Source of the DNA: CAZSNT01 sp964607765
Lineage (GTDB): Bacteria; Verrucomicrobiota; Lentisphaeria; Oligosphaerales; JABHEG01
NCBI GenBank assembly: GCA_964607765.1
Contig: CAZSNT010000031.1
Coordinates: 1-64,000 of the forward strand
Direction: 5' to 3'
Length of the DNA: 64,000 bases
Each line of letters opens with the position of its first letter. The first letter of the stretch is position 1. Shown here piece by piece: positions 46,268-55,203 of the stretch. Below the pieces are notes generated by a model. The model was not told the origin of the DNA. It did no database searches and saw nothing but the letters and a program-made list of their open reading frames with translations. Both the position numbers and the translations under genes were made by a program.

Positions 46268-47311
46268 TCAGGCAGGTGTCACCACACCGTCCACGTCCCA
46301 CAGATCTTCCCACCTCTGGTTGTCCTTCCACAGGAACACATGCCCTTTGATCAGCCGGCAGCCCCGGTCGATTGCCGCGATCGCGGCCATTTCCTGCTCG
46401 GTCAGGGGATCCGTGGTCAGGCTCCGGATATTGCTCAGGTAGTTACGCGGCGTGGTGGAGAACGGAATCGGGATCTGTCCGCGTTGCGCCGCCCACTTGG
46501 CACAGAGGGTGGCCGGGTGAATGCCGTGTCTTGCGGCGATCTCTCGCATCACCGGGTCTTCCGTGTCAACCGTATCAACCGGGGTGCGGTCTCTCTCCGG
46601 GCGGGCCGGCGAGCCGATGGGGCAGAAGCCGACCGGCACAATGCCTCTGTCCACCACATACTGGAACAGCTCGGGTTGCTGGAAGTGCGGATGCAGCTCC
46701 ATCTCGTTGCAGGCCGGCCTGATGCGGCAGTCCCGGAGCAGCAAATCGAGCTTCGCGACGGTCATGTTTGACGTGCCGACATGGCGGACCAGACCGGCGT
46801 CCACCAGTCTCTCCATCTGACGCCAGGTCTTCATGAACTCCGCGTGGATGTAAGGCCTGGCGTTCGGACTGCGCGATGAGACGTCGCAGTGCGGGGGGTG
46901 GAAGTTCGGGAAGGGCCAGTGGACCAGATACAAGTCCAGGTAGTCCAGCTGCAGGTCCTCGAGCGACCGCTGACACGCCGGAACCACGTCGGCCTCGCCG
47001 TGCATGTCGTTCCACAGCTTCGAGGTGATCCAGAGATCACGCCGCGCGATCCCGTCAGCCATGACGCGCTGGAGGGATCTGCCGATCTCCACTTCGTTAC
47101 CGTAGACCGCGGCGCAGTCGAAGTGACGGTATCCCACCGCAGCCGCGTCGATCACCGCTTCCGCCACGACGCCGGCAGCGACGTGGTCCGACCCAAAGGT
47201 ACCCAGTCCGATCGCGGGCATCTCCGCGCCGGTGTGGAGAGTTCGGGTGGGCACCAGCGCCGGATCGACGCCGGGGGTTCGGGTTGTTTCCAGGCATGCA
47301 GTCACTGACAT
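46268..47311 (-). CDS. Aldo/keto reductase
   Basis: A 347-residue NADPH-dependent reductase. It has the start MPAIGLGTFGSD, then the catalytic tetrad Asp and Tyr in HFDCAAVYGNE, Lys in ITSKLWND and His in LVHWPFPN. It ends with the expected nucleotide-binding loop IPIPFSTTPRNYLSNI. ATG 47311 is preceded by GGGAGG. It lies upstream of the Zn-dehydrogenase on the same strand, is divergent from the AraC gene, and so probably belongs to the sugar locus. Substrate unknown. Confidence 0.92.
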   Translation of the reverse strand: MSVTACLETTRTPGVDPALVPTRTLHTGAEMPAIGLGTFGSDHVAAGVVAEAVIDAAAVGYRHFDCAAVYGNEVEIGRSLQRVMADGIARRDLWITSKLWNDMHGEADVVPACQRSLEDLQLDYLDLYLVHWPFPNFHPPHCDVSSRSPNARPYIHAEFMKTWRQMERLVDAGLVRHVGTSNMTVAKLDLLLRDCRIRPACNEMELHPHFQQPELFQYVVDRGIVPVGFCPIGSPARPERDRTPVDTVDTEDPVMREIAARHGIHPATLCAKWAAQRGQIPIPFSTTPRNYLSNIRSLTTDPLTEQEMAAIAAIDRGCRLIKGHVFLWKDNQRWEDLWDVDGVVTPA

Positions 47312-47580
47312 CTGTGCCTCCCTTCTGCAGGTTCGGTTGGCGTTGACAGCTTTGTCTCCGGTCCATGGGGCCTGCGCCACGGGATGTGCTGTCACGATGA
47401 CGACAGCCCGTGGCCGCTAATGGAGAATATAGAATTGTACTTTCGCGATCAGAAATGCATGACATTGCCAAAAAGATGGATATATTTGGCCATTCGTGTA
47501 GCGACCCGGCCTCCCCTTGCCCAGTTGGCGGCAGGCGGCGATACAGAGGCGAGAACACCGCGAGAGACAGGGGACGGCTC
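47312..47580. promoter_or_regulatory. AT-rich divergent promoter region, reductase/AraC
   Basis: Between the divergent reductase and regulator genes lies a stretch at about 47420-47500 with unusually low GC, including ATATAGAATTGTACTTT and GATGGATATATTTGG. It probably holds both promoters and AraC sites. Individual boxes are ambiguous. Confidence 0.4.
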
Positions 47581-48483
47581 GTGGACCACTTCGGCAAAGC
47601 TCCCTTTATCTCGACCCAGATCGAGCACGGCGAGTACTACTTCCTGGATCTGGCGCCCGCACCGGACGCGGATCTGTGCGTGGTGTGCGGCGGGATCGAG
47701 ACATGTGCGGCGGGATATCGGATAGACCGCCGGCAATTTCCCTACTTCGGCCTGGAGTTCGTGAGTGCGGGGGAGGGTGAGGTGGTACTTGCCGGACGGC
47801 CGTTCCCGCTGCGTCCCGGGTTGCTGTTCGTGTATGGCCCGGACACGGAGCACCAGATCACGTCTGCTTCGGACGCGCCATTGACCAAACACTTCGTGGA
47901 TTTTTCGGGCCGGCGAGCGGCTGGTCTGCTGAACCGGCCGCCGTTCACCGACGCTCAGCCGTTGCAGGTCTCGACGCCACAAGCCATACGGCACATTCTG
48001 GACGACCTGCAGCGGGCCGGTGCTGCCAAGGCGTCCCATGCCGAGCGGGTCTGTGCCCTGCTGCTCGAGCTGCTACTCCTGCGCATCGTCGATCGGGCCG
48101 TGCCCTACCGGGAATGGAACTCACAAGCGTACGCACGCTACGAGCGCTGTCGGGCTTACATTGACGCCAACTACGCCGACCTCTGGAGTATCTCGCAGGT
48201 TGGCGGAGCTTGTGGCCTGACCGATGCCTATTTGTGCAGACTGTTCAGACGCTTCAGCCACGAGACCCCCTACGCGGCGATCACACGACTGAAGATGGCG
48301 AAGGCGGCGGACCTGCTGCTGCATTCGAGTATGCTGGTGAAAGAGGTGGCGCGCGAGGTGGGCTACATGGATCCCTACCACTTCTCGCGCGTCTTCAAGC
48401 AAGTGTATGGGCTGTCCCCGAGGAACTTCCGCCAACGTGACCACCGCCCCCTACGCCGGCCCGACCACTACGGTGGGGCGTGA
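47581..48483 (+). CDS. AraC-family transcriptional regulator
   Basis: A 300-residue regulator with an N-terminal cupin-like sugar-binding domain (FVSAGEGEVVLAGRPFPLRPGLLFVYGPDTEHQI near 60-100) and a C-terminal double helix-turn-helix (about 190-290) with LWSISQVGGACGLTDAYLCRLFRRFSHETPYAAITRLKMAKAADLL and the signature VAREVGYMDPYHFSRVFKQVYGLSPRNFR. GTG 47581 is chosen, with AGGGGA 8 nt upstream; a longer frame from 47410 translates AT-rich promoter DNA. It likely controls the fucosidase downstream and the dehydrogenases upstream. Confidence 0.92.
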   Translation: MDHFGKAPFISTQIEHGEYYFLDLAPAPDADLCVVCGGIETCAAGYRIDRRQFPYFGLEFVSAGEGEVVLAGRPFPLRPGLLFVYGPDTEHQITSASDAPLTKHFVDFSGRRAAGLLNRPPFTDAQPLQVSTPQAIRHILDDLQRAGAAKASHAERVCALLLELLLLRIVDRAVPYREWNSQAYARYERCRAYIDANYADLWSISQVGGACGLTDAYLCRLFRRFSHETPYAAITRLKMAKAADLLLHSSMLVKEVAREVGYMDPYHFSRVFKQVYGLSPRNFRQRDHRPLRRPDHYGGA

Positions 48484-48738
48484 CCGAACTTGGGCGGACG
48501 CTGAACCACAACGGGCGGACGCGCTCGGCGCTCGGCGAGGGTTGCTCTGTGCTCGGGTGAGTCGTGGGCTGCGATGAGATTCGACGCTGGATGCGGGTGG
48601 GCCGAGGCGCGCCTCCGCCAGGGGAGGGGATGGAATGGAATGGAATAACCCAGACATTGATACTCCTGCATCAACTTCAGGATACTTGATGAACCGGCAC
48701 TGCTGCCCCCATATTGATGAAAACAACGGAGTATGACC

Positions 48739-50244
48739 ATGGCAGATGGAGGCCTATTGACCGGAGCCGCCTTTGGCGGGATCTACGAACCGACTTGGGA
48801 ATCGCTTGATTCCCGCACGTGCCCACAGTGGTTTCCCGATGCCAAGTTCGGCATCTTCATCCACTGGGGGCTCTACTCTGTGCCGGCCTTCGCGCCGCGC
48901 GGCACCTACGCCGAGTGGTACTGGCACGCGAAGGATGGCGACCAGACCGGGAAACACGAAGCCGCTGTCGGCCGCTCTTCGGCCACGCAGGAGTTCCACA
49001 GTCGGGTCTACGGGGATGACGTGGAGTATGCCGATTTCCGTGACAAGTTCACCTGTGAGATGTTCGAGCCTGAGCACTGGGCCAAGGTCTTCAAGCGCAG
49101 CGGCGCCAAGTACGTCGTGCTGACCTCCAAGCACCACGACGGCTATTGCCTCTGGCCAAGCAAGGAGGCCTCGGAGAGCTTTGGAATGGCGTGGAACAGC
49201 GTCGAGTCCGGCCCCAGGCGCGACCTCGTTGGCGACCTGACCAGGGCCGTGCGCCACGAAGGCATCAGGATGGGGCTTTACTACTCCATTTGGGATTGGT
49301 TCAACCCCTGCTGGCCGGAACACGATCAGCCGACCCGCCAGGGCAAGACGTGCAACGACGTTACCCGCGCCAGATACATCCACGAAGTGATGGTCCCGCA
49401 GTTCAAGGAGATTGTGAACCGCTACCAACCCGCCCTGATCTTCTCGGACGGCGACTGGTGGATGGACGATGAGAGATGGGAAAGCAAGCCGCTACTGGCT
49501 TGGCTTTTCAACAACGCCCCGAACAAGGACGAGGTGGTCATCAACGACCGCTGGGGCCAGGTGCGCGGGAAGCACGGCGGGTACTTCTGCACCGAATACG
49601 GGGCCGGCTTCGCCGATCCCGCCATCCTGTGGGAGGAGAACCGCGGCATCGGCAAGTCCTTCGGCTACAGCCGCGTCGAGACTCACGACGACTACAACTC
49701 CGGCGAGTTGCTCATCACCATGCTCTGCGACATCGTGTCCCGCGGCGGCAATTTTCTGCTCGACATCGGCCCGACCGCCGACGGCCGGATCCCGGTCGTG
49801 ATGGAAGACCGCTTGATCCAGATCGGGGAATGGCTCGGGGTCAACGGCGAAGCCATCTACGGCACCCAGCGCTGGAAGAAGGACTGCCAGTGGAGTGCGG
49901 GCGAGATTCGCGAATACACCAAGGAGGAATTCCACAAGAGCATCCCGGATCCCATCATCGAAATGGCCAAGTGCCCGAGGGAAGGGCAGGCGCGCAAGGA
50001 GTGTTACTTCACCGCCAAAGGCGACGCTGTCTACGCGATGATCCCCGTGCTCCCGGACAGCGGCAGCTTCGAGATCAGGGACATTGAGCTCAGCGAGGGT
50101 TCCGAGGTCATCATGCTGGGCGTTGACGGGGAGCTCAAGGTGACACAGAGCGGCACGGGCATCGTAGTCGAGCTACCGAAGCTCAATCCAAGCAAGCTGC
50201 CCTGCAACCACGTGTTCACGCTGAGATTGACCTTGGCAAGGTGA
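48739..50244 (+). CDS. Alpha-L-fucosidase, GH29
   Basis: A 501-residue glycoside hydrolase that releases L-fucose from glycans such as fucoidan or mucin. It has the GH29 motifs FGIFIHWGLYSVPAFAPRGTYAEWYW near the start, YVVLTSKHHDGYCLWPS, MGLYYSIWDW and the region LIFSDGDWW with the catalytic Asp. A C-terminal beta domain follows (about 400-500). No signal peptide is seen, so it may be cytoplasmic or act on imported oligosaccharides. ATG 48739 has GGAG 7 nt upstream; ATG 48733 is too close. The AraC regulator lies directly upstream. Confidence 0.96.
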   Translation: MADGGLLTGAAFGGIYEPTWESLDSRTCPQWFPDAKFGIFIHWGLYSVPAFAPRGTYAEWYWHAKDGDQTGKHEAAVGRSSATQEFHSRVYGDDVEYADFRDKFTCEMFEPEHWAKVFKRSGAKYVVLTSKHHDGYCLWPSKEASESFGMAWNSVESGPRRDLVGDLTRAVRHEGIRMGLYYSIWDWFNPCWPEHDQPTRQGKTCNDVTRARYIHEVMVPQFKEIVNRYQPALIFSDGDWWMDDERWESKPLLAWLFNNAPNKDEVVINDRWGQVRGKHGGYFCTEYGAGFADPAILWEENRGIGKSFGYSRVETHDDYNSGELLITMLCDIVSRGGNFLLDIGPTADGRIPVVMEDRLIQIGEWLGVNGEAIYGTQRWKKDCQWSAGEIREYTKEEFHKSIPDPIIEMAKCPREGQARKECYFTAKGDAVYAMIPVLPDSGSFEIRDIELSEGSEVIMLGVDGELKVTQSGTGIVVELPKLNPSKLPCNHVFTLRLTLAR

Positions 50245-50257
50245 GCCCCGCAATGTG

Positions 50258-50450
50258 ATGGCGACGTGCAGACGGGGACAAGGCGTCATGCCCTGCAACG
50301 GAATGCTCTACGTGCCGCCCACCTGGCCTCAGGCGGTGCCCTTACGGATTCGCAGCATGGTGCTGGCCGGTGAGACGTTGTTCGTGTGCGGCGTACCCGA
50401 TGTCGCCGATCCAGCCGATCCGCATACGGGATGGCGGCGCGCAGTATCCC
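50258..50450 (+). pseudogene. Relic of a PQQ-type beta-propeller protein
   Basis: The plus frame reads GVMPCNGMLYVPPTWP and IRSMVLAGETLFVCGVPDV, which look like segments of large PQQ-binding-like beta-propeller proteins common in Planctomycetes (patterns PCNGLLYVPP and MVLAxxTLFVAGPPDV). Only this fragment, about 60 residues, is present with no start domain, so it is a broken gene or a deletion scar. It fills much of the 50245-50568 gap; the rest of the gap shows nothing. Confidence 0.5.
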
Positions 50451-50568
50451 GCATCAGTAGGCTTCCCCGATCCGTGGGCTCGCGATGCCATCCGTAGGAA
50501 TCCCAGCACGGGCATTGCCCGCAAGCGAGGAGGAGGACGAGGAGGGCCGGGGGGAGGGGAGTCGGCCT

Positions 50569-51345
50569 TTACCACCGTCGTCTGACGATCACTCCCGCGT
50601 CTGCCAGATCGTCCTTGATCTGGCCGATCGTGTACTCGCCCGTATGGATCATGCTGGCGATGATTGCCGCGTCCGCGTGCGCCTCGATGAAGACGTCGGC
50701 CAGGTGCTGCGGTGTGCCGCCGCCGCCTGACGCCACCACGGGAACCCCTGTCTCGCGAGCGATCATGCCTGTCAGGTTCAGTTCGTAACCCGTGCGTGTG
50801 CCGTCTGCATCGACCGAGTTGACCACGATCTCGCCCGCGCCGAGATCCTCCGCGCGCTTGGCCCACTCGAGCGCGTCCAGGCCCGTGCGTTCGCGGAAAC
50901 CGCGGATCGTGATCTCGTAGCCGCTGGGGAAGCGCGGATCGTCGGTCCGGACCGGGTCCATTCCCAGCACGATACATTGAGAGCCGAACTGCTTCGCGCC
51001 GTCCGCGATGATCTGCGGAGTCCGCACCGCCAGCGAGTTCACACTGACCTTCTCCGCACCGGCCAGCAGCACCTCGTACATGTCGTCCAGTCTTGAGATG
51101 CCGCCGCCCACGGCAAACGGGATGCGTATGGCTTTCGCCACGTCCCGGACCATCCCGATATCGATGCCGCGACCCTCCGCACTGGCTGTGATGTCGTAGA
51201 ACACGAGCTCGTCACAGCCGCCGTCGCTGTAAGCCACCGCCATCTCAATCGGGTCGCCGAGATCGATGTTGTTCTGAAACTTGACGCCTTTGGTGACGAT
51301 GCGGTTGCGCACGTCCAGGCAGGGAATGATGCGCTTTGTCAGCAT
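50569..51345 (-). CDS. hisF: Imidazole glycerol phosphate synthase, cyclase subunit
   Basis: A 258-residue (beta-alpha)8-barrel subunit that uses ammonia from HisH to form IGP and AICAR in histidine synthesis. It shows KRIIPCLDVRNRIVTKGVKFQN with catalytic Asp11, DELVFYDITAS, VGGGIS and the second catalytic Asp in GMDPVR, then VVASGGGGTPQHL. The DPVRTDD segment is a variant of the usual DAKR. Its start overlaps hisH, so the two subunits are coupled. Confidence 0.97.
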   Translation of the reverse strand: MLTKRIIPCLDVRNRIVTKGVKFQNNIDLGDPIEMAVAYSDGGCDELVFYDITASAEGRGIDIGMVRDVAKAIRIPFAVGGGISRLDDMYEVLLAGAEKVSVNSLAVRTPQIIADGAKQFGSQCIVLGMDPVRTDDPRFPSGYEITIRGFRERTGLDALEWAKRAEDLGAGEIVVNSVDADGTRTGYELNLTGMIARETGVPVVASGGGGTPQHLADVFIEAHADAAIIASMIHTGEYTIGQIKDDLADAGVIVRRRW

Positions 51346-51965
51346 TGTCCGTCCCAGTGCATGAAGTTCTCGAGCAGCCGCATCCCGATGCGGCCGGAAC
51401 GCTCGGGGTGGAACTGTGTTGCTATCAGGTTCCCGCGCCCAACCACGGAAGCGAAACAGGCGTCGGCGTAGGTCGTCTCGCCGATCACGTAGCTGCTTTC
51501 GTCCGGCTGCGGATAGTAACTGTGTACGAAGTAGAACTCACTGCCGTCCTCAATGCCGGACAGCACCGGATGCGGCCGCTGCGCCTGTACTGCATTCCAG
51601 CCCATGTGCGGGATCTTGTCGAAGTGATCCGTGGGTTGGAAACGCGTGACCGTGCCCGGGATGATCCCCAGGCAGGCCGTGCCGCCATCCTCTTCCGAGC
51701 GGCTGAAAATGATCTGAGTGCCCAGGCAGATGCCAAGGAACGGCACGCCGTCCGAAATGACCTGGCGGATCGCGCCGTCGAGCTGCAGCCCGGACAGATC
51801 ACGCATCGCTGCCCCGGCCGCGCCGACGCCCGGGAAGATGACTCTGTCCGCCGCCCGGACGGTCTGCGGATCGCTGGTCACTTCACACGCAACGCCCAAA
51901 GCCTCGATGGCGAGCCGGACACTCGTCAGGTTCCCCGCTTTGTAATCAACGACAACAACAGCCAT
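51339..51965 (-). CDS. hisH: Imidazole glycerol phosphate synthase, glutaminase subunit
   Basis: A 208-residue class I amidotransferase that supplies ammonia to HisF. It has VVVVDYKAGNLTSV, PGVGAAGAAM, the nucleophile region GICLGTQ, and the His-Glu of QFHPERSG. ATG 51965 is preferred over the longer frame for its GGAG 8 nt upstream and family start. The hisF start lies within its last codons. The other his genes are not in this window. Confidence 0.97.
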   Translation of the reverse strand: MAVVVVDYKAGNLTSVRLAIEALGVACEVTSDPQTVRAADRVIFPGVGAAGAAMRDLSGLQLDGAIRQVISDGVPFLGICLGTQIIFSRSEEDGGTACLGIIPGTVTRFQPTDHFDKIPHMGWNAVQAQRPHPVLSGIEDGSEFYFVHSYYPQPDESSYVIGETTYADACFASVVGRGNLIATQFHPERSGRIGMRLLENFMHWDGQC

Positions 51966-52269
51966 AGCGCCGCTCCACCACTCATCAGCAAAAGGCTTGA
52001 CTTTAGCCTGCCGCAGGGCGCTTTTCAACGATTGTGCGACGTGTGTTGAACAAAGTGAGGGGAACGAAGTGTGAGGGGCGCGAGGGGGGTGAGGAGGAGG
52101 GGAGCAAAGTGGGCCCCCACGTTCTCGTGCCGAGGCCGCGCATCCGTTGGCCGGCTCTGCCTTCTGTTGGAGCGGCATCCTGCATCACTCCGGATTGAAT
52201 ATTGCCGATCCCATCCTATTGTTTGCAACTCGGAAGCGTTACATCATGTCAAACAAAGGGACGTTCACG
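51966..52269. other. Intergenic gap with nothing identified
   Basis: The 300 bp between hisH and purE carry a purine-rich stretch (GGGGGTGAGGAGGAGGGG near 52085) and no ORF, promoter or repeat I can support. An upstream in-frame ATG for purE at 52246 is possible. Confidence 0.6.
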
Positions 52270-52770
52270 ATGGCACCACAAGTGGCTTTGCTGATGGGCA
52301 GCAAATCGGATTTGCCCAAGCTGCAGAAGACGATCGACACACTTGCTGATCTGGAGATTCCGTGTTCTGTGCGGGTTATGTCCGCGCACCGGACGCCGGA
52401 GATAGTCAAGGACTTTGCCGAGAATGCGGCGGATCGCGGATATCGCGTGATCATGGCCGCAGCCGGCGGTGCGGCGCACTTGGCCGGCGTGGTGGCGGCG
52501 CATACGCTGCTGCCGGTGATCGGCATCCCCGTTCAGGGCGGCGCTCTCAACGGTATGGACGCGCTGCTGGCTACCGTGCAGATGCCGGGCGGCATAGCTG
52601 TGGCCACCGTAGGTGTCGGCAGCGGCGGCGCGACCAACGCGGCTGTGCTGGCCGCACAGATTCTGGCATTGGGCGATTCGGCCGTGGCTGAGCGCCTCAA
52701 GGCTTACCGCCTGAACCGCCGTGACGGCGTCATCGAGTCCGACGCCGAGCTGCAGCAGTCGCTGGCGTAG
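52270..52770 (+). CDS. purE: N5-carboxyaminoimidazole ribonucleotide mutase
   Basis: A 166-residue enzyme of purine synthesis that converts N5-CAIR to CAIR. It has ALLMGSKSDLPKLQKTID, VMSAHRTPEIV with the catalytic His and AAAGGAAHLAGVVAAHT, then GVGSGGATNAAVLAAQIL at the end. ATG 52270 has AAAGGGA 8 nt upstream. Two secreted-protein genes follow in the same direction, starting 16 nt after its stop. Confidence 0.95.
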   Translation: MAPQVALLMGSKSDLPKLQKTIDTLADLEIPCSVRVMSAHRTPEIVKDFAENAADRGYRVIMAAAGGAAHLAGVVAAHTLLPVIGIPVQGGALNGMDALLATVQMPGGIAVATVGVGSGGATNAAVLAAQILALGDSAVAERLKAYRLNRRDGVIESDAELQQSLA

Positions 52771-52786
52771 TTTGTGAAGGTGACAT

Positions 52787-53698
52787 ATGACTCGCTGTGA
52801 CAACCGCGTGTTCCGCAAGGCCGCGTCGGTACTGGTCGCGTGCGCTCTGCTGTCGGGCGGCTTGTCCTGGGGCAAGCCCGCGGCGCCGGGCGCCGCCGCG
52901 GTACGCGACAGTGGCGACACAACGGTCTCTGAGGCCGTGTCTGAGCTTCTGACTGTGCTGCACGAACGGCAGCTGTTGCCGGCCACCGATTCGGCGCTGC
53001 GCGAGAGCATGCTGAAGGCCATCCTGGAGTCCCTGGACTGCAATGCGGTGCTGCGGGCGGAGCCGGGGGGAGCGGCGCAGAGCGGGGGGAGCGGGCGTGC
53101 CGCAGCCGAATGCACCACGATCGGCCGTGCCGAAACGGTTGGCGGGCTGTTCCGCTACATTCAGGTTCTCGAGGTCGCTGACCAGACGCCGTTCGATGTC
53201 GGCAAGGCACTGGCCGAGATCAAGTACGGGCATTACGAGGGGATCATCGTCGATCTGCGGCACACGGCCGGGGACGCGGCCGAAGCGGCGCGCAAGGCTG
53301 CCGACGCCTTCGCCACATGTGAGCTTCCCGTGGTCACATTGGTCAACAGCGAGACGGTCGGCACGGCCGAGATGCTCGTCGCGCTGATTCGGCAGCGTTG
53401 CGGCGCGCTGGCTGTGGGACAGGCGACGCGAGGCTACCCGTTCCCGCGCGAGTCGGCTACTTTGAGCTCGGGTGAAGTGGTCATGCTGCCGCGTGTTGCC
53501 GGCGTGAAGAGCGACGGCTACTGGGAGCCGACGCCGATCAAGCCGGACCTGCCTGTGTCGCAGTCGTTGCCGCGCGAGTGGCTCCGTAGAGCGCACGCCG
53601 AGCCGGGCCCGGACGCGGGTGACGGCAAGGACTTGTGCCTGCGCAGAGCTGCTGACCTGCTCACCACGATCAATGCGCTGGAAGACAAACACTTCTAG
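52787..53698 (+). CDS. Secreted S41/tail-specific-protease-like protein without catalytic residues
   Basis: A 303-residue protein with a signal peptide (residues 1-28, ASVLVACALLSGG). Residues 120-240 follow the S41 (CtpA/Tsp) protease core: YEGIIVDLRHTAGD resembles GLVLDLRxNPGG, and VVTLVNSETVGTAEMLVALI resembles VLVNxxSASASEIVA. The Ser of SASASE is Gly or Thr here, and the general-base Lys of the GxxTFGK motif is absent (GQATRGYPF). No PDZ domain is seen. It therefore looks catalytically inactive, a scaffold or substrate binder. The gene lies between purE and another secreted protein. Confidence 0.75.
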   Translation: MTRCDNRVFRKAASVLVACALLSGGLSWGKPAAPGAAAVRDSGDTTVSEAVSELLTVLHERQLLPATDSALRESMLKAILESLDCNAVLRAEPGGAAQSGGSGRAAAECTTIGRAETVGGLFRYIQVLEVADQTPFDVGKALAEIKYGHYEGIIVDLRHTAGDAAEAARKAADAFATCELPVVTLVNSETVGTAEMLVALIRQRCGALAVGQATRGYPFPRESATLSSGEVVMLPRVAGVKSDGYWEPTPIKPDLPVSQSLPREWLRRAHAEPGPDAGDGKDLCLRRAADLLTTINALEDKHF

Positions 53699-53717
53699 CC
53701 CGGACCTCGAGTCGACC

Positions 53718-54998
53718 ATGCACCGCAGACCGGGATCATGGTGTTCGGCTGCCGCGCTCCTGGCCCTGCTGGCCGCGAGCGCGCCCACACCTGCGGCGGC
53801 AACCGTCCCCGCTCACGCGCACACCACACAGTTCCATCGCTACCGTGTCCGACTCCGCACCCCGTCACCGGAGATCGTGCGAGGCTACACGCGGCTTGTC
53901 AAGCTCTGTTCCTGGGACGTGTCGGGCCTGCTGGGCGAGCCGGAGGGGCGCCTGCCCTGGATCATCGTCGCAGACAACACAGAACCCACGCCGGGCGACG
54001 ATGCACTGACGGTGCGGTTCGATCCGCAGCAGACTGCAGCCGAAGCCGTGCACGACTTGACCACAGCGTTCGTGGCGCGGCGTGCGCAGGCACTCCGGCA
54101 CGAAGGCGATCCTGCGGCCACCGGAGTCGAGTGGCTGGTTGCCGGGCTGGTCTACGGCTTGGTCTACTGCCCGCGGTTGGGGGTCAACCTGCCGCTCGTC
54201 GACTACCAGCCTGCCCGGGCCCTCTTCGCACGCAGGCAATTCCCTGATGTGACTGCCTTGATGCAGGAGCCGCCCCCCGCCGACGCGGGCCCCGCTTACA
54301 GGCTCTATGCACTGCACTGCAACCTGCTGATGGCTGCGATCGCCCGGGAGAGCGAGGGCCGGGACCGGCTCAGGCGTCTGTTCTCCCTGCAGGCGCGCGG
54401 CAGGGAGGCAGTGGCAGCGGCGAGCTTTGTGCTGAACGATGTCTTCCGCGCCGGTGAGGATGTGCAGCAGTGGTATGAAGGCGCCGCGCAGTCCGTCAGT
54501 CGCCGTGGCCGCCGCCCCATGAAAGTCGCTGCGGTAACCCGAGCTGTCGCCGAGCTCGTGACCGTGCCCGTGTTGACCCCGGCAACGGTTGGCGCCGGGC
54601 CGACAGCGCTTCCGATCGAGGACGTGCCGCAACGCGTCGAAACACTGCGCGATGACCCCAAAGCACTGAACGATCTGCAACATCGGCTGTTCGAGTTGGG
54701 AAAGGACGCGCCGCACCTGTTGCAGCCGGCGATCCAGCGGTTCCTCGCGGGAATCGAAGCGCTGCAGATAGGGCGGATGTTCACGTTCAGACGCACCATG
54801 CGCCGCGCACGCCGCGAGCTCGGTGAGGCCGTGCTCAAACAGCAGGCCCTTGAGGAACTCCTCGACTCATACGAGGGCGACACCGCGACCGTCGAGCAGC
54901 GATTCCCGTTGTTCCTCGAAGTCGCCGAACGCAACCGGCAGCGGCAGCGCCTGCTCGATCCCGAACTGCATCGCCTCCTCGATGAACTGGAGCGGTGA
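53718..54998 (+). CDS. Secreted protein resembling a degenerate M-type (gluzincin) peptidase
   Basis: A 426-residue exported protein with a signal peptide (residues 1-28, SAAALLALLAASAPTPAAA). The region AVHDLTTAFVARR followed by EWLVAGLVYGLV looks like peptidase_MA-type HELTH...WLSEGLA, but the zinc motif is altered to HDLTT, losing the Glu and second His. The C-terminal third is helical and Arg/Glu-rich. I do not recognise a family with confidence. It begins 20 nt after the S41-like gene, so the two secreted proteins are probably coexpressed. Confidence 0.65.
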   Translation: MHRRPGSWCSAAALLALLAASAPTPAAATVPAHAHTTQFHRYRVRLRTPSPEIVRGYTRLVKLCSWDVSGLLGEPEGRLPWIIVADNTEPTPGDDALTVRFDPQQTAAEAVHDLTTAFVARRAQALRHEGDPAATGVEWLVAGLVYGLVYCPRLGVNLPLVDYQPARALFARRQFPDVTALMQEPPPADAGPAYRLYALHCNLLMAAIARESEGRDRLRRLFSLQARGREAVAAASFVLNDVFRAGEDVQQWYEGAAQSVSRRGRRPMKVAAVTRAVAELVTVPVLTPATVGAGPTALPIEDVPQRVETLRDDPKALNDLQHRLFELGKDAPHLLQPAIQRFLAGIEALQIGRMFTFRRTMRRARRELGEAVLKQQALEELLDSYEGDTATVEQRFPLFLEVAERNRQRQRLLDPELHRLLDELER

Positions 54999-55203
54999 CG
55001 AGGCTCCGTGAGAGATGAACGCTGGCTGAACCCGAGCACCGCTTCCGGTATGAAGTGATCGGGGAATGGCACGGGACGGGGGGCTCCTCGGCCATCTTGC
55101 GCTGCATGACGTGCGAGGGTAGATTCCTCCGCAGATAGGTGGGGCGGCGGATGCGTCGTGGTTGGACGCGTGCGTTAACAGATTCTGGAAGGAGAGTTGC
55201 TGC

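Noticed and set aside
47410..47580. Longer N-terminus of the AraC regulator
   Set aside because: Translates AT-rich promoter DNA with no domain similarity; GTG 47581 with an SD gives the usual family length.
48655..48693. Palindromic operator ahead of the fucosidase
   Set aside because: Only about 9 of 14 positions pair between CATTGATACTCCTG and the opposite arm; too weak.
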